Positions 9,579 through 17,874 of a DNA stretch of 64,000 nucleotides are shown here, one piece after another; position 1 is the first letter of the stretch, and each line of letters begins with the position of its first letter. Position numbers and translations under genes: made by a program. The DNA comes from Hoeflea_A sp965228785 (GTDB lineage Bacteria > Pseudomonadota > Alphaproteobacteria > Rhizobiales > Rhizobiaceae), in NCBI GenBank assembly GCA_965228785.1, contig CBDDIF010000001.1, forward strand, positions 62,001 to 126,000, written 5' to 3'. The notes below the pieces were generated by a model that made no database searches, was not told where the DNA came from, and saw only the letters and a program-made list of their open reading frames with translations.

Positions 9579-9953
9579 ATGTCAGTATCCGCCCCCCAGA
9601 ACGCCGCCGTCTGGTTTGAAATCCCTGTCAACGACCTGAAAGCCGCTACGACCTTCTACAACATTGTTTTGCAGACCGAACTCGTCGAGAAGGATATGGG
9701 CCCGCAAACCGTCGGTATCTTTCCGTGCAAGGATCCGATGTCCGGTGTGGCCGGCCATATTTACGAAGGCAAGCCGGGCGAGGCCGGCAATGGCAACACC
9801 ATTCACCTTGCCACTCCCGACAAACTCGAGGATGCCATGGACCGCGTGGTCGCGAGCGGCGGCCAAGTGGTGTCGGACATCGTCACCATTGATGCCGGAC
9901 GCTTCGTCTATTGTCAGGATCCGGACGGCAACAGCATCGGTCTGTTCAACTGA
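9579..9953 (+). CDS. VOC-family (glyoxalase-like) protein
   Basis: 124-residue vicinal oxygen chelate fold: AVWFEIPVNDLKAATTFYNIVL opens a beta-alpha-beta-beta-beta unit, and RFVYCQDPDGNSIGLFN is the family's typical C-terminal ending. Such proteins are often metal-binding lyases or dioxygenases, or resemble PhnB; no specific substrate is visible. ATG 9579 is chosen because GGAG sits 8 nt upstream and the domain begins there. The stop is 67 bp before a WYL regulator, which may control it; small VOC proteins are often paired with YafY-like regulators. Confidence 0.85.
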   Translation: MSVSAPQNAAVWFEIPVNDLKAATTFYNIVLQTELVEKDMGPQTVGIFPCKDPMSGVAGHIYEGKPGEAGNGNTIHLATPDKLEDAMDRVVASGGQVVSDIVTIDAGRFVYCQDPDGNSIGLFN

Positions 9954-10020
9954 TTGCCGGTTTGGGCGGACGCACAGACCGACTATAGTCCGCCCACCGG
10001 TTCACAGACGGGACAGGATC

Positions 10021-10731
10021 ATGCGCCGCGCAGACCGACTGTTTCAGATCGTGCAATATCTCAGGGGCGGCCGCCTGGTTACGGCAGCCGCCCTTGCCGA
10101 ACGGCTCGAGGTATCGGAACGCACCATCTACCGCGATATTGCTGACCTGCAATCGACTGGAGTACCAATCGATGGCGAAGCCGGCGTCGGTTACATCATG
10201 CGCGAAGGTTTTGACCTTCCGCCGCTGATGTTTTCACGCGACGAGATCGTGGCGCTTGTCACCGGGGCGCGGCTGGCCCGTGCCTGGGGCGGTGCAACCA
10301 TCGCCCGGGCTGCCGAGGAAGCCCTGATCAAGATCGAAGCAGTGCTGCCCGACAGCGAGCGCCGTCGTATTTCCGGCACCGAGATCCATGCACCGGATTT
10401 CATGATGCGCGACGAGGTGCGCCACCGCTTTGACCTGCTCGAGCAGTCGGCGGATCAGCGCCAGGTGCTCGATGTCGAATATTATGACGCCGAAGGCGTT
10501 CCCACCCGGCGGCGAATTCGACCGCTCGGCCTGTGGTTTTGGGGCAAGGTCTGGACACTGGCTGCCTGGTGCGAGATGCGCACTGATTTCCGAACCTTCC
10601 GGCTCGACCGGATGAAGAGCATCGATGCAACCGGCGAGACCTTCAAACCGGAGCGTGGGAAGATGCTCAGCGACTACTACCGCACCATGGAAGCACGGGA
10701 GATGCCGCTGCAGACCAAGAGGTTCCTGTAG
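10021..10731 (+). CDS. YafY-type HTH/WYL-domain transcriptional regulator
   Basis: 236 residues. An N-terminal DeoR-like winged helix (RRADRLFQIVQYL, then AERLEVSERTIYRDI at about 28-42) precedes a WYL ligand-binding domain with WYL-like residues around WFWGKVWTLAAWCEMR and RTFRLDRM. WYL proteins sense nucleotides, ssDNA or small ligands. It follows the VOC gene by 67 bp on the same strand and is a plausible regulator of it. Confidence 0.9.
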   Translation: MRRADRLFQIVQYLRGGRLVTAAALAERLEVSERTIYRDIADLQSTGVPIDGEAGVGYIMREGFDLPPLMFSRDEIVALVTGARLARAWGGATIARAAEEALIKIEAVLPDSERRRISGTEIHAPDFMMRDEVRHRFDLLEQSADQRQVLDVEYYDAEGVPTRRRIRPLGLWFWGKVWTLAAWCEMRTDFRTFRLDRMKSIDATGETFKPERGKMLSDYYRTMEAREMPLQTKRFL

Positions 10732-10844
10732 TCGGATCCCATCAGAGTGCTGCTGCTTCTCAATTGGACGCCTTCACGCTATGAAGGGACGTACACCCTT
10801 CCAAAGGCTGCCTCCCGTGGTCAAAATCCGGAATTCATAGCGGC

Positions 10845-11591
10845 ATGGACCCATTTGTTCTGCCCGATGCGCTGTCGGTCGGTGCCATCATTGTCATTGC
10901 TGGCATCATCGTTGCGGGCAGCCTTGTGCAGGTCGGGCTCGGACTTGGCTTCGGGCTAACAGTGGCGCCGCTGCTTGCCTTGATCGACCCCGTTCTTGTT
11001 CCGGCTCCAACACTGTATCTCGGCATGTTGACGGCCGCTTGGGGAGCATTCGCGGAACGCCGGGCGATCATCTGGCGTGAGGCCGGTATGGCTGCTTTTG
11101 GCAGAGCCGTGGGCGTGGTTGCCGGCATCGCAGTGCTCGCGAGCGTCAGTAGCGAGGCCGGGTTCGAGCTTGTTTTCGGGGGCCTGGTGCTGCTGGCGGT
11201 GCTATTGACAGCCAGTGGTTGGCAGCTCGCATTCAACACCCGATCACTGCTGTCGATGTCCTGGATATCCGGATTGATGGGAACAATCACATCGGTTGGG
11301 GCACCGCCACTGGCGCTCATCTACCGGGATCGTGACCCGGCCACGGCGCGTCCTACATTGGCGGCTTTCTTCTCGCTCGGCTGCCTGGCGTCCCTGATCG
11401 GGCTCTACGCGGCCGGTGAGGCGGGCTGGCGCGAGGCCTTTCTCGCGGCCCTTATGCTGCCGCCGCTGGTGGTCGGCATTGCCGTGTCGCGGTTATTGAG
11501 GAGCGGTTTCGATCGCTGGTACCGCACGCTTCTCCTGACGGTATCGGGTGGGGCCGGCCTCCTGTTGATGGTGCGGGGCCTGTTGTCATGA
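10845..11591 (+). CDS. TauE/SafE-family sulfite/anion exporter
   Basis: 248-residue integral membrane protein with about eight hydrophobic segments and the internal two-fold repeat of the TauE/SafE family. The first repeat holds GSLVQVGLGLGFGLTVAPLLALIDP, the second GTITSVGAPPLALIYRD. Family members export sulfite, sulfoacetate or similar organosulfur anions; the cargo here is unknown. The stop overlaps the next gene's start by 4 bp (ATGA), so the two transport genes form an operon. Confidence 0.87.
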   Translation: MDPFVLPDALSVGAIIVIAGIIVAGSLVQVGLGLGFGLTVAPLLALIDPVLVPAPTLYLGMLTAAWGAFAERRAIIWREAGMAAFGRAVGVVAGIAVLASVSSEAGFELVFGGLVLLAVLLTASGWQLAFNTRSLLSMSWISGLMGTITSVGAPPLALIYRDRDPATARPTLAAFFSLGCLASLIGLYAAGEAGWREAFLAALMLPPLVVGIAVSRLLRSGFDRWYRTLLLTVSGGAGLLLMVRGLLS

Positions 11592-12508
11592 CGGCGCTGC
11601 TGACGATCTGCCAGGCGGCGGCACGGCATGGGCGATGGTTGCTGGTGGCCGGACTGGTGGCCGGAGCGACCTTGCCGTCGCTTGCCGAATACCTGCGGGG
11701 TCATTTGCCCTGGCTGGTTGCCGTGATCCTGTTCCTGGCTGCTCTGCGGATCGGACCGAAACGGGCCTTGGGTGCGCGTCGCGATCTCGGTCAGTCGCTC
11801 GGCTATATCGTAGTATTACAGATCGTGTGCCCGCTGCTTTATGCGGTGCTGCTGGTCGTCACCGGCTGGCAGAGCCCGATGGCCTTTGCCCTGGCGCTGA
11901 TGTTTGCCGCCTCGCCGATCTCGGGCAGTCCGAGTATTACGCAGCTGACCGGTCATGACGGCGCACCCGCGCTTCGCGTGTTGATCGCGGCGACTGCGGT
12001 GTTGCCGCTGACAGTGCTGCCGGTCTTCTGGTTGTTGCCGGAGCTCGCCGGCGGCGGGGTATTCGACGCGGCGTTTCGGCTGTTGCTGCTGATCTTTGTG
12101 GCCGCACTTCTGGCGTTTCTCATTCGCGGATTTGTTGTCCCGGAACCGTCAGAGGCCGCGCTGCAAGCGCTTGACGGCGTTTCCGCGGTGGTTTTGGCCG
12201 TGATGGTCGTCGGCCTCATGTCGGCAGTCGGTCCTGCAATTACTGGCAATCCGGCTGGGCTTGTTTCCAATCTGGCGGTCGCTTTTGCTGCCAATTTCGG
12301 TGTGCAGATCGCCACCTACCTCGTGCTGAAAAACACCTCGCTCAAACCCCAGGCCGTGGGCTTTGCGGTATCGGCGGGAAATCGCAACATCGCGTTGTTC
12401 CTTGCCGCTTTGCCGGCCGCCGTCATTGATCCGATGCTGCTGTTTATCGGCTGTTACCAGGTGCCGATGTATTTGACACCGCTGCTTTTGCGACGGTTCT
12501 ACCGGTAA
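11588..12508 (+). CDS. Bile acid:sodium symporter-like (BASS/SBF) membrane protein
   Basis: 306-residue protein with eight to ten transmembrane stretches. AASPISGSPSITQLTGHD at about 105-122 resembles the crossover motif of sodium-coupled SBF-like transporters, and GFAVSAGNRNIALFLAALP at about 257-275 matches the second one. It is translationally coupled to the TauE-type gene by ATGA. Substrate unknown; the pairing suggests both handle an organic or sulfonated anion. Confidence 0.72.
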   Translation: MTALLTICQAAARHGRWLLVAGLVAGATLPSLAEYLRGHLPWLVAVILFLAALRIGPKRALGARRDLGQSLGYIVVLQIVCPLLYAVLLVVTGWQSPMAFALALMFAASPISGSPSITQLTGHDGAPALRVLIAATAVLPLTVLPVFWLLPELAGGGVFDAAFRLLLLIFVAALLAFLIRGFVVPEPSEAALQALDGVSAVVLAVMVVGLMSAVGPAITGNPAGLVSNLAVAFAANFGVQIATYLVLKNTSLKPQAVGFAVSAGNRNIALFLAALPAAVIDPMLLFIGCYQVPMYLTPLLLRRFYR

Positions 12509-12574
12509 TAATGTCGCATGCGACGCAAGAGGTCGCAAAGTCGTGTTCGTAAGATCGGAATTCGGGTAGAATTG

Positions 12575-12760
12575 CTTGGTATGAAGGTTCCCAGGCCGAT
12601 TCGACAGGTCGGCCGGGCGAAGAGGGAAGCCGGTGGAAGGCCGGTGCTGCCCCCGCAACTGTAAGCGGCAGTTCCTCCCCAATGCCACTGGCCATCGGCC
12701 GGGAAGGCGGGAGGCAAACGAAGACCCGCAAGCCAGGAGACCTGCCTTCATGATGTAGCA
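12575..12760 (+). promoter_or_regulatory. Cobalamin (adenosylcobalamin-class) riboswitch
   Basis: The RNA contains the conserved cobalamin-aptamer elements in the right order: GGGAAGCCGGTG near 12623, CCCCCGCAACTGTAAGCGG at about 12650-12668, and the B12 box GCAAGCCAGGAGACCTGCC at 12728-12746. A GC-rich hairpin (CGGGG-TG-CCCCG) follows near 12768 without a U-run, and the next SD (GGGGAGG near 12876) is about 130 nt below. This suggests translational rather than terminator control. The first downstream gene in the same direction is the 107-residue ORF at 12889; this riboswitch class usually represses B12 synthesis or uptake genes. Confidence 0.95.
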
Positions 12761-12888
12761 ACCCGGGCGGGGTGCCCCGGTGAAGCGTCGGCGTTTCCCG
12801 CCTGCGGTGGACGCCCGCACTTTTCCGACCCCGTCTCACTCTGAACGGAGAGAGACAGTTTGCAACGAATGACCGAGGGGAGGCGCAG

Positions 12889-13212
12889 ATGACCTCCCAC
12901 CCGATTCCGGACGATTGCGATCTGGGCGAGCTGGTGCGCAGCATGGCAGCGCCAGATACCACCAACCTTGTGCAGATTCACGATCACGACAGCGTACGGT
13001 CGCTGACGCCAGAAGAAGCGCTCGTTCAATGGATCCTGGACCTGCCTGATGATGCGGCGGTCGATCGGGCAGCGGAATATGCCCTTCGGACCATCGATGG
13101 CGGTCGCAGAAATTCACCCGAGCTGGCTAAACTGTGCGATTACCTACGGCAGGCCAAGGTGGCCGGTGAGGAGGCGCGTGTGCGCGTTCGTCGCTCCTCC
13201 GGTCGGCGGTAG
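12889..13212 (+). CDS. Small protein of unknown function downstream of a cobalamin riboswitch
   Basis: 107 residues, preceded by an excellent SD (GAGGGGAGG, 5 nt spacing). I do not recognise a family. It is acidic at the N-terminus (PDDCDLGELVRS), has a His-containing IHDHD at about 31-35, a helical region LTPEEALVQWILDLPDD, an AEYALRTIDGG helix, and a basic tail ending RRSSGRR. No signal peptide or membrane segment, so cytoplasmic. It is the only gene on its strand after the riboswitch before a convergent gene whose stop is 4 bp away, so the riboswitch most likely controls it. It is not CbtB, CobW or any B12 enzyme I know. Confidence 0.7.
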   Translation: MTSHPIPDDCDLGELVRSMAAPDTTNLVQIHDHDSVRSLTPEEALVQWILDLPDDAAVDRAAEYALRTIDGGRRNSPELAKLCDYLRQAKVAGEEARVRVRRSSGRR

Positions 13213-13216
13213 AGCG

Positions 13217-13867
13217 TTACTGCTCTCCGAGCTTCGTGTCTGCGGCTTCTTTGATTTCTTTCGGCGGATTTTGCGGGTAGAGCCAACCGGCGAAAGCGCG
13301 CGTCAGAATCGGCATGGCGAAGTAGGTTGTCAGCAGCACCACACAGGCTGTGGCCAAGGCGACGAGCAGGAGATGCGGTAATTCCTGCAAATCGGGAAAA
13401 AGCCCGAAGGAACGGTGCACGAAGAGGCTCACAGGCAACATCGCCAGATACATCATGACCGCCATCTTGTAGCGCGGCGGCATGGCGTGTGCCCCGACTT
13501 TGCCAGCGGTGGCTTCGAACCAGGCTTCCAGGCCCATGGCTGTTTGCGGCACTGGATCCGTATTGATCATTTTGCGAATGGAATCCAGGAATGCGGTATG
13601 TTCCGGTGAGGCTTCCCACCTCTCGAGCTCTTCGACACGGTCGAAACGATAGATGACGGTGTAGCAGTGCTGGGCCGGCGGACAGGGTCGAACAATGCTG
13701 ACGGCCGGTCCATGATCGCAGCACAGGAGGCTGCGGGTCCAGTTTCGCAACGCCAGCTCGAGTGCATGTTGTGCACCTTGTTTGGGGTGTAGCGTCAGCA
13801 TCCTGGAGATGCCGTCCGGTTGATTGGCGCGGTTTGAGCTTTCGCGTAGCTTTGGATCGGTCGCCAT
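13217..13867 (-). CDS. Membrane-anchored antibiotic biosynthesis monooxygenase-like (ABM) protein
   Basis: 216 residues. The first half contains one or two dimeric alpha-beta barrel ABM modules; HCYTVIYRFDRVEELERWEASPE at about 70-90 is the characteristic strand-helix. It ends in two transmembrane helices (KMAVMMYLAMLPVSLFV and LLLVALATACVVLLTTYFAMPI) and a polar tail. ABM-fold proteins act as small oxygenases, haem-degrading enzymes or stress proteins; none is specified here. A CtrA-like TTAA-N7-TTAA motif lies about 83 bp upstream of its start. Confidence 0.8.
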   Translation of the reverse strand: MATDPKLRESSNRANQPDGISRMLTLHPKQGAQHALELALRNWTRSLLCCDHGPAVSIVRPCPPAQHCYTVIYRFDRVEELERWEASPEHTAFLDSIRKMINTDPVPQTAMGLEAWFEATAGKVGAHAMPPRYKMAVMMYLAMLPVSLFVHRSFGLFPDLQELPHLLLVALATACVVLLTTYFAMPILTRAFAGWLYPQNPPKEIKEAADTKLGEQ

Positions 13868-13949
13868 GATCTCGGTCGCCCCACAATTGGTCGAAGGCCA
13901 ATCCTTGCAGGACCGCTCGCTCCGGCAAATCCAGAATCCGGGAATGTCC

Positions 13950-13964
13950 TTAATCGGGCATTAA
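13950..13964. promoter_or_regulatory. CtrA-like binding site (TTAA-N7-TTAA)
   Basis: TTAATCGGGCATTAA is a perfect match to the full CtrA consensus. It lies between the DUF1737 gene's stop and the start of the divergently placed minus-strand ABM membrane gene (13867), 83 bp upstream of that start, a normal promoter distance. Sites of this spacing can arise by chance. Confidence 0.5.
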
Positions 13965-13983
13965 GCAGCCGGGCGACGACTGG

Positions 13984-14190
13984 CTAAAGGTCGCCAAGCT
14001 TCGTGTCCGGCGAATAGGTCTGTCCGGAAGCGTGCTTGGTGACCGCCTGGGCGCACTGCATCTGGCCGGCATCGGCATTGTAGGCGTAGCAGGGGTCGCC
14101 ATGCAGCTCCCAGCCGTCGTGAAGCGCCTTGCTGACCTTGTGGCAGAAGCTCGAATCGTCAGGACCAGTCAGAAGCCGGTAGAGTCTCAT
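13984..14190 (-). CDS. DUF1737 small protein
   Basis: 68 residues with the DUF1737 opening MRLYRLLTGPDDSSFCHKVSKAL, GWELHGDP and a C-terminal CAQAVTKH block. Function unknown in the family. Its ATG overlaps the stop of the CoA-lyase gene by ATGA, so the two are translationally coupled; such small proteins commonly sit beside metabolic enzymes in rhizobia. Confidence 0.88.
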   Translation of the reverse strand: MRLYRLLTGPDDSSFCHKVSKALHDGWELHGDPCYAYNADAGQMQCAQAVTKHASGQTYSPDTKLGDL

Positions 14191-15092
14191 GTCGCCGTTC
14201 CTTCTTTTTGCAGCGCTGCGCGAGCAAGCAGCGCTTCGGCCTGCTCCAGGTGCAGCCGCTCGACCATGCGTCCGTCGATCTGGATGACGCCGCGACCGTC
14301 ATTTTCCGGGCGCGCAAAGGCCGCAACCACGGTCCTGGCAGCTTCCGCATCGGCGTCGCTGACGCCGAAGATGCTGTTGGCCGCTTCGATTTGTGTCGGG
14401 TGAATCAGCGATTTGCCATCAAAGCCCATGCTTCTTGCCTCCCGGCACTCGCGGTCGAAGCCGTCCAGGTCGCGAAAATCGTTGTAGACGCCATCGATGA
14501 TCTCGAGCCCGGCCGTGCGGGCGGCGAGAACCATCTGCATAAGCCACACGGAAAGGAACGACCGGCCGGGTTCGAGGGCAACGCCAGTGTCCTTAGCCAA
14601 GTCGTTTGTTCCGGCAACCATGCAGTCGAGGCGGCCATCCGGCTGGGTGCCGGTATTGGCGATGGGGATTGCATTGGCGATGGCGTGCGGCGTTTCCATC
14701 ATCGCCCACAGCCGAACGTGCGCCGGTGTGTCGTCGAGCAGTTTCTGGGCATGATGGATATCGTCGGGTTCGTTGATCTTCGGCAACAGCACTGCGTCGG
14801 GTCCCCAGGCGCCAACGGCTCCAAGGTCCTCCATGCCCCACTCGGATGAAAGTGCGTTGATCCGGACAACGAATTCACCGCTTGGCCGTGGTAGGGAGAA
14901 CCAGCGCTCCAGCGCGTTGCGGGCGGCGAGCTTTTCTGATGGCCCGACAGCGTCTTCAAGGTCGAAGATCACCGTGTCACAATTCAGGACGCGGGCTTTT
15001 TCCATCGCACCCGGTTTGCTGGCCGGCACATAAAGCACCGATCGTCGGGATCGTAACGGACGGTGGGTCAATTCGCATTTTTCGCTGTCCAT
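14187..15092 (-). CDS. HpcH/HpaI-family CoA-ester lyase (CitE/malyl-CoA lyase-like)
   Basis: 301 residues from MDSEKCELTH. TIM-barrel lyase with RRSVLYVPASKPGAMEKA at about 17-34, VIFDLEDAVGPSEK carrying the metal-binding acidic residues, VRINALSSEWGMEDL, and the C-terminal GFDGKSLIHPTQIEAANSIF. Likely cleaves malyl-CoA, citramalyl-CoA or beta-methylmalyl-CoA, or acts as a malyl-CoA thioesterase; sequence alone does not decide. The frame is open to 15128, so the start could be up to 12 codons earlier. Coupled to the DUF1737 gene. Confidence 0.87.
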   Translation of the reverse strand: MDSEKCELTHRPLRSRRSVLYVPASKPGAMEKARVLNCDTVIFDLEDAVGPSEKLAARNALERWFSLPRPSGEFVVRINALSSEWGMEDLGAVGAWGPDAVLLPKINEPDDIHHAQKLLDDTPAHVRLWAMMETPHAIANAIPIANTGTQPDGRLDCMVAGTNDLAKDTGVALEPGRSFLSVWLMQMVLAARTAGLEIIDGVYNDFRDLDGFDRECREARSMGFDGKSLIHPTQIEAANSIFGVSDADAEAARTVVAAFARPENDGRGVIQIDGRMVERLHLEQAEALLARAALQKEGTAT

Positions 15093-15286
15093 GGCCCGAG
15101 TCTTGCCCCCGCTGGCGCCCATGCGCAAGCCGTTCGGTGCGGTTCGGATGAACGATTTGTCATCTTCGGCCGCTTGAAATCGGCAAAACGGATCGCCACC
15201 TCATGGTTAAGCCCGATCATGGGTGGTTTGCGATGCCGGCGGGCCTGTCCGCCCGAATAGATGTCGCAACCTGAACCGGGGGTCGA

Positions 15287-15514
15287 ATGAAAATGGAAAA
15301 CATACGCAATATCATTGTTGGAATCGTCGGACTGGCCATCGCTGTGCTCACCCTGTTCGTCATGGCCACCGTTGGCCTTGCCGTTGTAGGGTTTGCGGTT
15401 GTCGCCGGACTGGTTGGGCTCGTTTATGCCCGCTTCATCGCACGGCCCAAAGCGCAAAAACAGCGCGAGCCGCGCGTCTGGAACGACGGCCACGGTACGA
15501 TCATCGATATGTAG
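15287..15514 (+). CDS. Small two-helix membrane protein
   Basis: 75 residues. After MKMENIRN comes one long or two adjacent hydrophobic helices (IIVGIVGLAIAVLTLFVMA and VGLAVVGFAVVAGLVGLVYA), then a basic turn (RFIARPKAQKQREPR) and a conserved-looking end, VWNDGHGTIIDM. The SD GGGGG lies 5 nt upstream of ATG. No family recognised. It is monocistronic and followed directly by two hairpins and a T-run. Confidence 0.75.
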   Translation: MKMENIRNIIVGIVGLAIAVLTLFVMATVGLAVVGFAVVAGLVGLVYARFIARPKAQKQREPRVWNDGHGTIIDM

Positions 15515-15566
15515 GCGCGGAATCCCGCGCCAGACCGCCGGGAATCGCTCCCGGGGTCTTCTTTTT
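15514..15566 (+). terminator. Double-hairpin terminator after the small membrane protein gene
   Basis: A first hairpin GGCGCGG-AATC-CCGCGCC (15514-15531) starts at the last base of the stop codon. A second, CCGGGA-ATCGC-TCCCGG (15538-15554), is followed by GGTCTTCTTTTT. The second has the form of a Rho-independent terminator and insulates leuD from upstream transcription. Confidence 0.75.
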
Positions 15567-15673
15567 CCGCTTCAGCTTTGATAAACGCTTGGCGACAGTA
15601 TCCAAGCCGATCCGCGTCCCTGCCCGAAACAATGCTTAGGGATCATCGCGGGTGCGGCAGTTCGAGGTTCGCC

Positions 15674-16279
15674 ATGAAGAAATTTTCCAGACATAGCGGC
15701 GTTGCCGCACCCCTGCCGATCGTCAATGTCGACACCGACATGATCATCCCGAAGGATTACCTTAAAACGATCAAGCGCACAGGCCTCGGCAAGGGATTGT
15801 TCGCCGAAATGCGGTTTCACCAGGACGGATCGCAGAACGAGGAATTCGTTCTCAACAAGCAGGCTTACGAAAATGCTTCGATACTTGTTGCCGGCGACAA
15901 TTTCGGCTGCGGATCGTCGCGCGAACACGCTCCCTGGGCACTGATCGATTATGGAATTCGTTGCGTGATCTCAACCAGCTTTGCCGACATTTTCTACAAC
16001 AACAGCTTCAAGAATGGATTGCTGCCGATTGTCGTCACACCGAAAGAGCTGGAGCAATTGCTGGACGACGCGTCGCGTGGCGCCAACGCAACGCTGACGG
16101 TCGATCTCGAGGCCCAGGAAATCCACGGGCCGGACGGCGGCGTCATCACGTTCGAAATCGACGCTTTCAAAAAACACTGCCTGCTCAACGGTCTCGACGA
16201 GATCGGCCTGACGATGGAAAACGACCACCACATCGACCGACACGAAGAGCACATCGGCGACCATCGGCCCTGGCACTGA
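15674..16279 (+). CDS. leuD: 3-isopropylmalate dehydratase small subunit
   Basis: Small (swivel) subunit of isopropylmalate isomerase in leucine synthesis; its partner LeuC is not in the window. 201 residues. Recognised from VNVDTDMIIPKDYLKTIKR, the conserved NFGCGSSREHAPWAL near residue 75, and ISTSFADIFYNNSFKNGLLPI. ATG 15674 is chosen because GAGG lies 6 nt upstream and homologues start MKKF; in-frame starts exist upstream. Begins a leucine-related run leuD-ridA-leuB. Confidence 0.95.
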   Translation: MKKFSRHSGVAAPLPIVNVDTDMIIPKDYLKTIKRTGLGKGLFAEMRFHQDGSQNEEFVLNKQAYENASILVAGDNFGCGSSREHAPWALIDYGIRCVISTSFADIFYNNSFKNGLLPIVVTPKELEQLLDDASRGANATLTVDLEAQEIHGPDGGVITFEIDAFKKHCLLNGLDEIGLTMENDHHIDRHEEHIGDHRPWH

Positions 16280-16312
16280 GGCCTGAGCGGCGCCGGCACT
16301 GGACAGGAACCC

Positions 16313-16693
16313 ATGCGTCAACTGATATCGAGCGGCTCTCCATTCGAAGAGGCGGCGGGTTACTCCCGCGCGGTGGTTCAGGGCGACTGGTGTTTTGTCG
16401 CCGGGACGACCGGATACGACTATGGGTCCATGGTCATGCCGGAACGGGTTGAAGACCAGACGCGCAATGCCATGGCCACCATCGAAAAGACGCTGCAACA
16501 GGCCGGATTTGCACTCTCCGACGTGGTGCGGGCTCAATATTACATTATCGATGCCTCCGATGCAGGCCGCGTTTTCCCCGTTTTGGGTGAAATCCTCGGT
16601 GACATCAGACCGGCCGCCACGATGCTGGTCAGCGGGCTGATCCGGCCGGAAATGCGAATTGAAATAGAGGTCACCGCCTTCAAGGGAGGCTGA
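16313..16693 (+). CDS. RidA/YjgF-family enamine/imine deaminase
   Basis: 126 residues. RidA proteins hydrolyse reactive 2-aminoacrylate and related imines from PLP enzymes. Visible: YSRAVVQGDWCFVAGTTGYD near the N-terminus, a central DVVRAQYYIID, and the C-terminal active-site-like RPAATMLVSGLIRPEMRIEIE with the Arg and Glu of the family. Placed between leuD (33 bp) and leuB (31 bp), consistent with protecting branched-chain synthesis from 2-aminoacrylate. Confidence 0.9.
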   Translation: MRQLISSGSPFEEAAGYSRAVVQGDWCFVAGTTGYDYGSMVMPERVEDQTRNAMATIEKTLQQAGFALSDVVRAQYYIIDASDAGRVFPVLGEILGDIRPAATMLVSGLIRPEMRIEIEVTAFKGG

Positions 16694-16724
16694 CCGCCTC
16701 ACCCCCACAGACAAGGAAACTACT

Positions 16725-17837
16725 ATGGCAACGCGCAAACTGCTGCTTCTGCCCGGCGACGGTATCGGCCCCGAGGCAATGGACGAGGTCCGCAAGATCA
16801 TCGGCTTCATGAACGAAGCGCTTTCGACCGGGTTCGAAATTGAAGAGGGCCTGGTTGGCGGTTCGGCTTACGACTCCCACGGCAAGTCGATTTCGGAAGA
16901 GCATATGGGCCTGGCCATGGATGCCGATGCCGTTCTGTTCGGCGCCGTCGGTGGACCGAAATGGGATGGCGTGCCCTATGACGTGCGTCCGGAAGCCGGG
17001 CTATTGCGTCTGCGCAAGGACATGGAGCTCTTTGCCAATCTCCGACCGGCGATCTGCTATCCGGCACTTGCATCCGCCTCTTCGCTGCGGCCCGAACTGG
17101 TCGAAGGGCTAGATATCCTCATCGTGCGCGAGCTGACCGGCGGGGTCTATTTCGGCGAACCGAAGGAAATCATCGATCTCGGAAACGGGCAGAAGCGGGC
17201 GATCGACACGCAGGTCTATGACACCTACGAAATCGAACGTATTTCCGGCGTTGCCTTCGAACTGGCGCGCACCCGCGCCAACAAGGTGACGTCGATGGAA
17301 AAACGCAACGTCATGAAATCCGGTGTGCTCTGGAACGAGGTCGTCACCGCGACCCATGCCAACGGCTTCCAGGATGTCGAGTTGGAACACATGCTGGCCG
17401 ATGCGGGCGGCATGCAGCTGGTGCGACAACCGAAACAGTTCGACGTCATCGTTACCGACAATCTGTTTGGTGACATGCTGTCGGATGTTGCCGCCATGCT
17501 GACCGGCTCCCTGGGCATGCTGCCATCGGCCTCGCTTGGTGCACCGGATGAAAAGACCGGATCGCGGCGGGCGCTTTACGAACCCGTCCACGGTTCAGCT
17601 CCTGACATTGCCGGCCAGGGCGTTGCCAACCCGTTGGCGAAGATTGCCTCCTTCGCCATGTGCCTTCGCTATTCCTTCAACATGGTCGAGGAATCCGACC
17701 GTCTGGAAACGGCAATCGCCAACGTGCTCGGACGCGGTGTACGCACGCCCGATATCGCCGCCGACGGAACCACAACGGTGAGCACCGGCGAAATGGGCGA
17801 TGCGGTACTTGCGGAATTCCAGTCATTGATGGGTTAG
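16725..17837 (+). CDS. leuB: 3-isopropylmalate dehydrogenase
   Basis: NAD-dependent oxidative decarboxylase of leucine synthesis, 370 residues. Signatures: LLLLPGDGIGPEAMDEV at the start, IVRELTGGVYFGEPKE near 130, and NLFGDMLSDVAAMLTGSLGMLPSASLG at 246-272, followed by the NAD-binding EPVHGSAPDIAGQGVANPLA. Third gene of the leuD-ridA-leuB run. Confidence 0.97.
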   Translation: MATRKLLLLPGDGIGPEAMDEVRKIIGFMNEALSTGFEIEEGLVGGSAYDSHGKSISEEHMGLAMDADAVLFGAVGGPKWDGVPYDVRPEAGLLRLRKDMELFANLRPAICYPALASASSLRPELVEGLDILIVRELTGGVYFGEPKEIIDLGNGQKRAIDTQVYDTYEIERISGVAFELARTRANKVTSMEKRNVMKSGVLWNEVVTATHANGFQDVELEHMLADAGGMQLVRQPKQFDVIVTDNLFGDMLSDVAAMLTGSLGMLPSASLGAPDEKTGSRRALYEPVHGSAPDIAGQGVANPLAKIASFAMCLRYSFNMVEESDRLETAIANVLGRGVRTPDIAADGTTTVSTGEMGDAVLAEFQSLMG

Positions 17838-17874
17838 CGGTTGGCGCTTAACATGGGCCGGAGAGGCTCGATTC

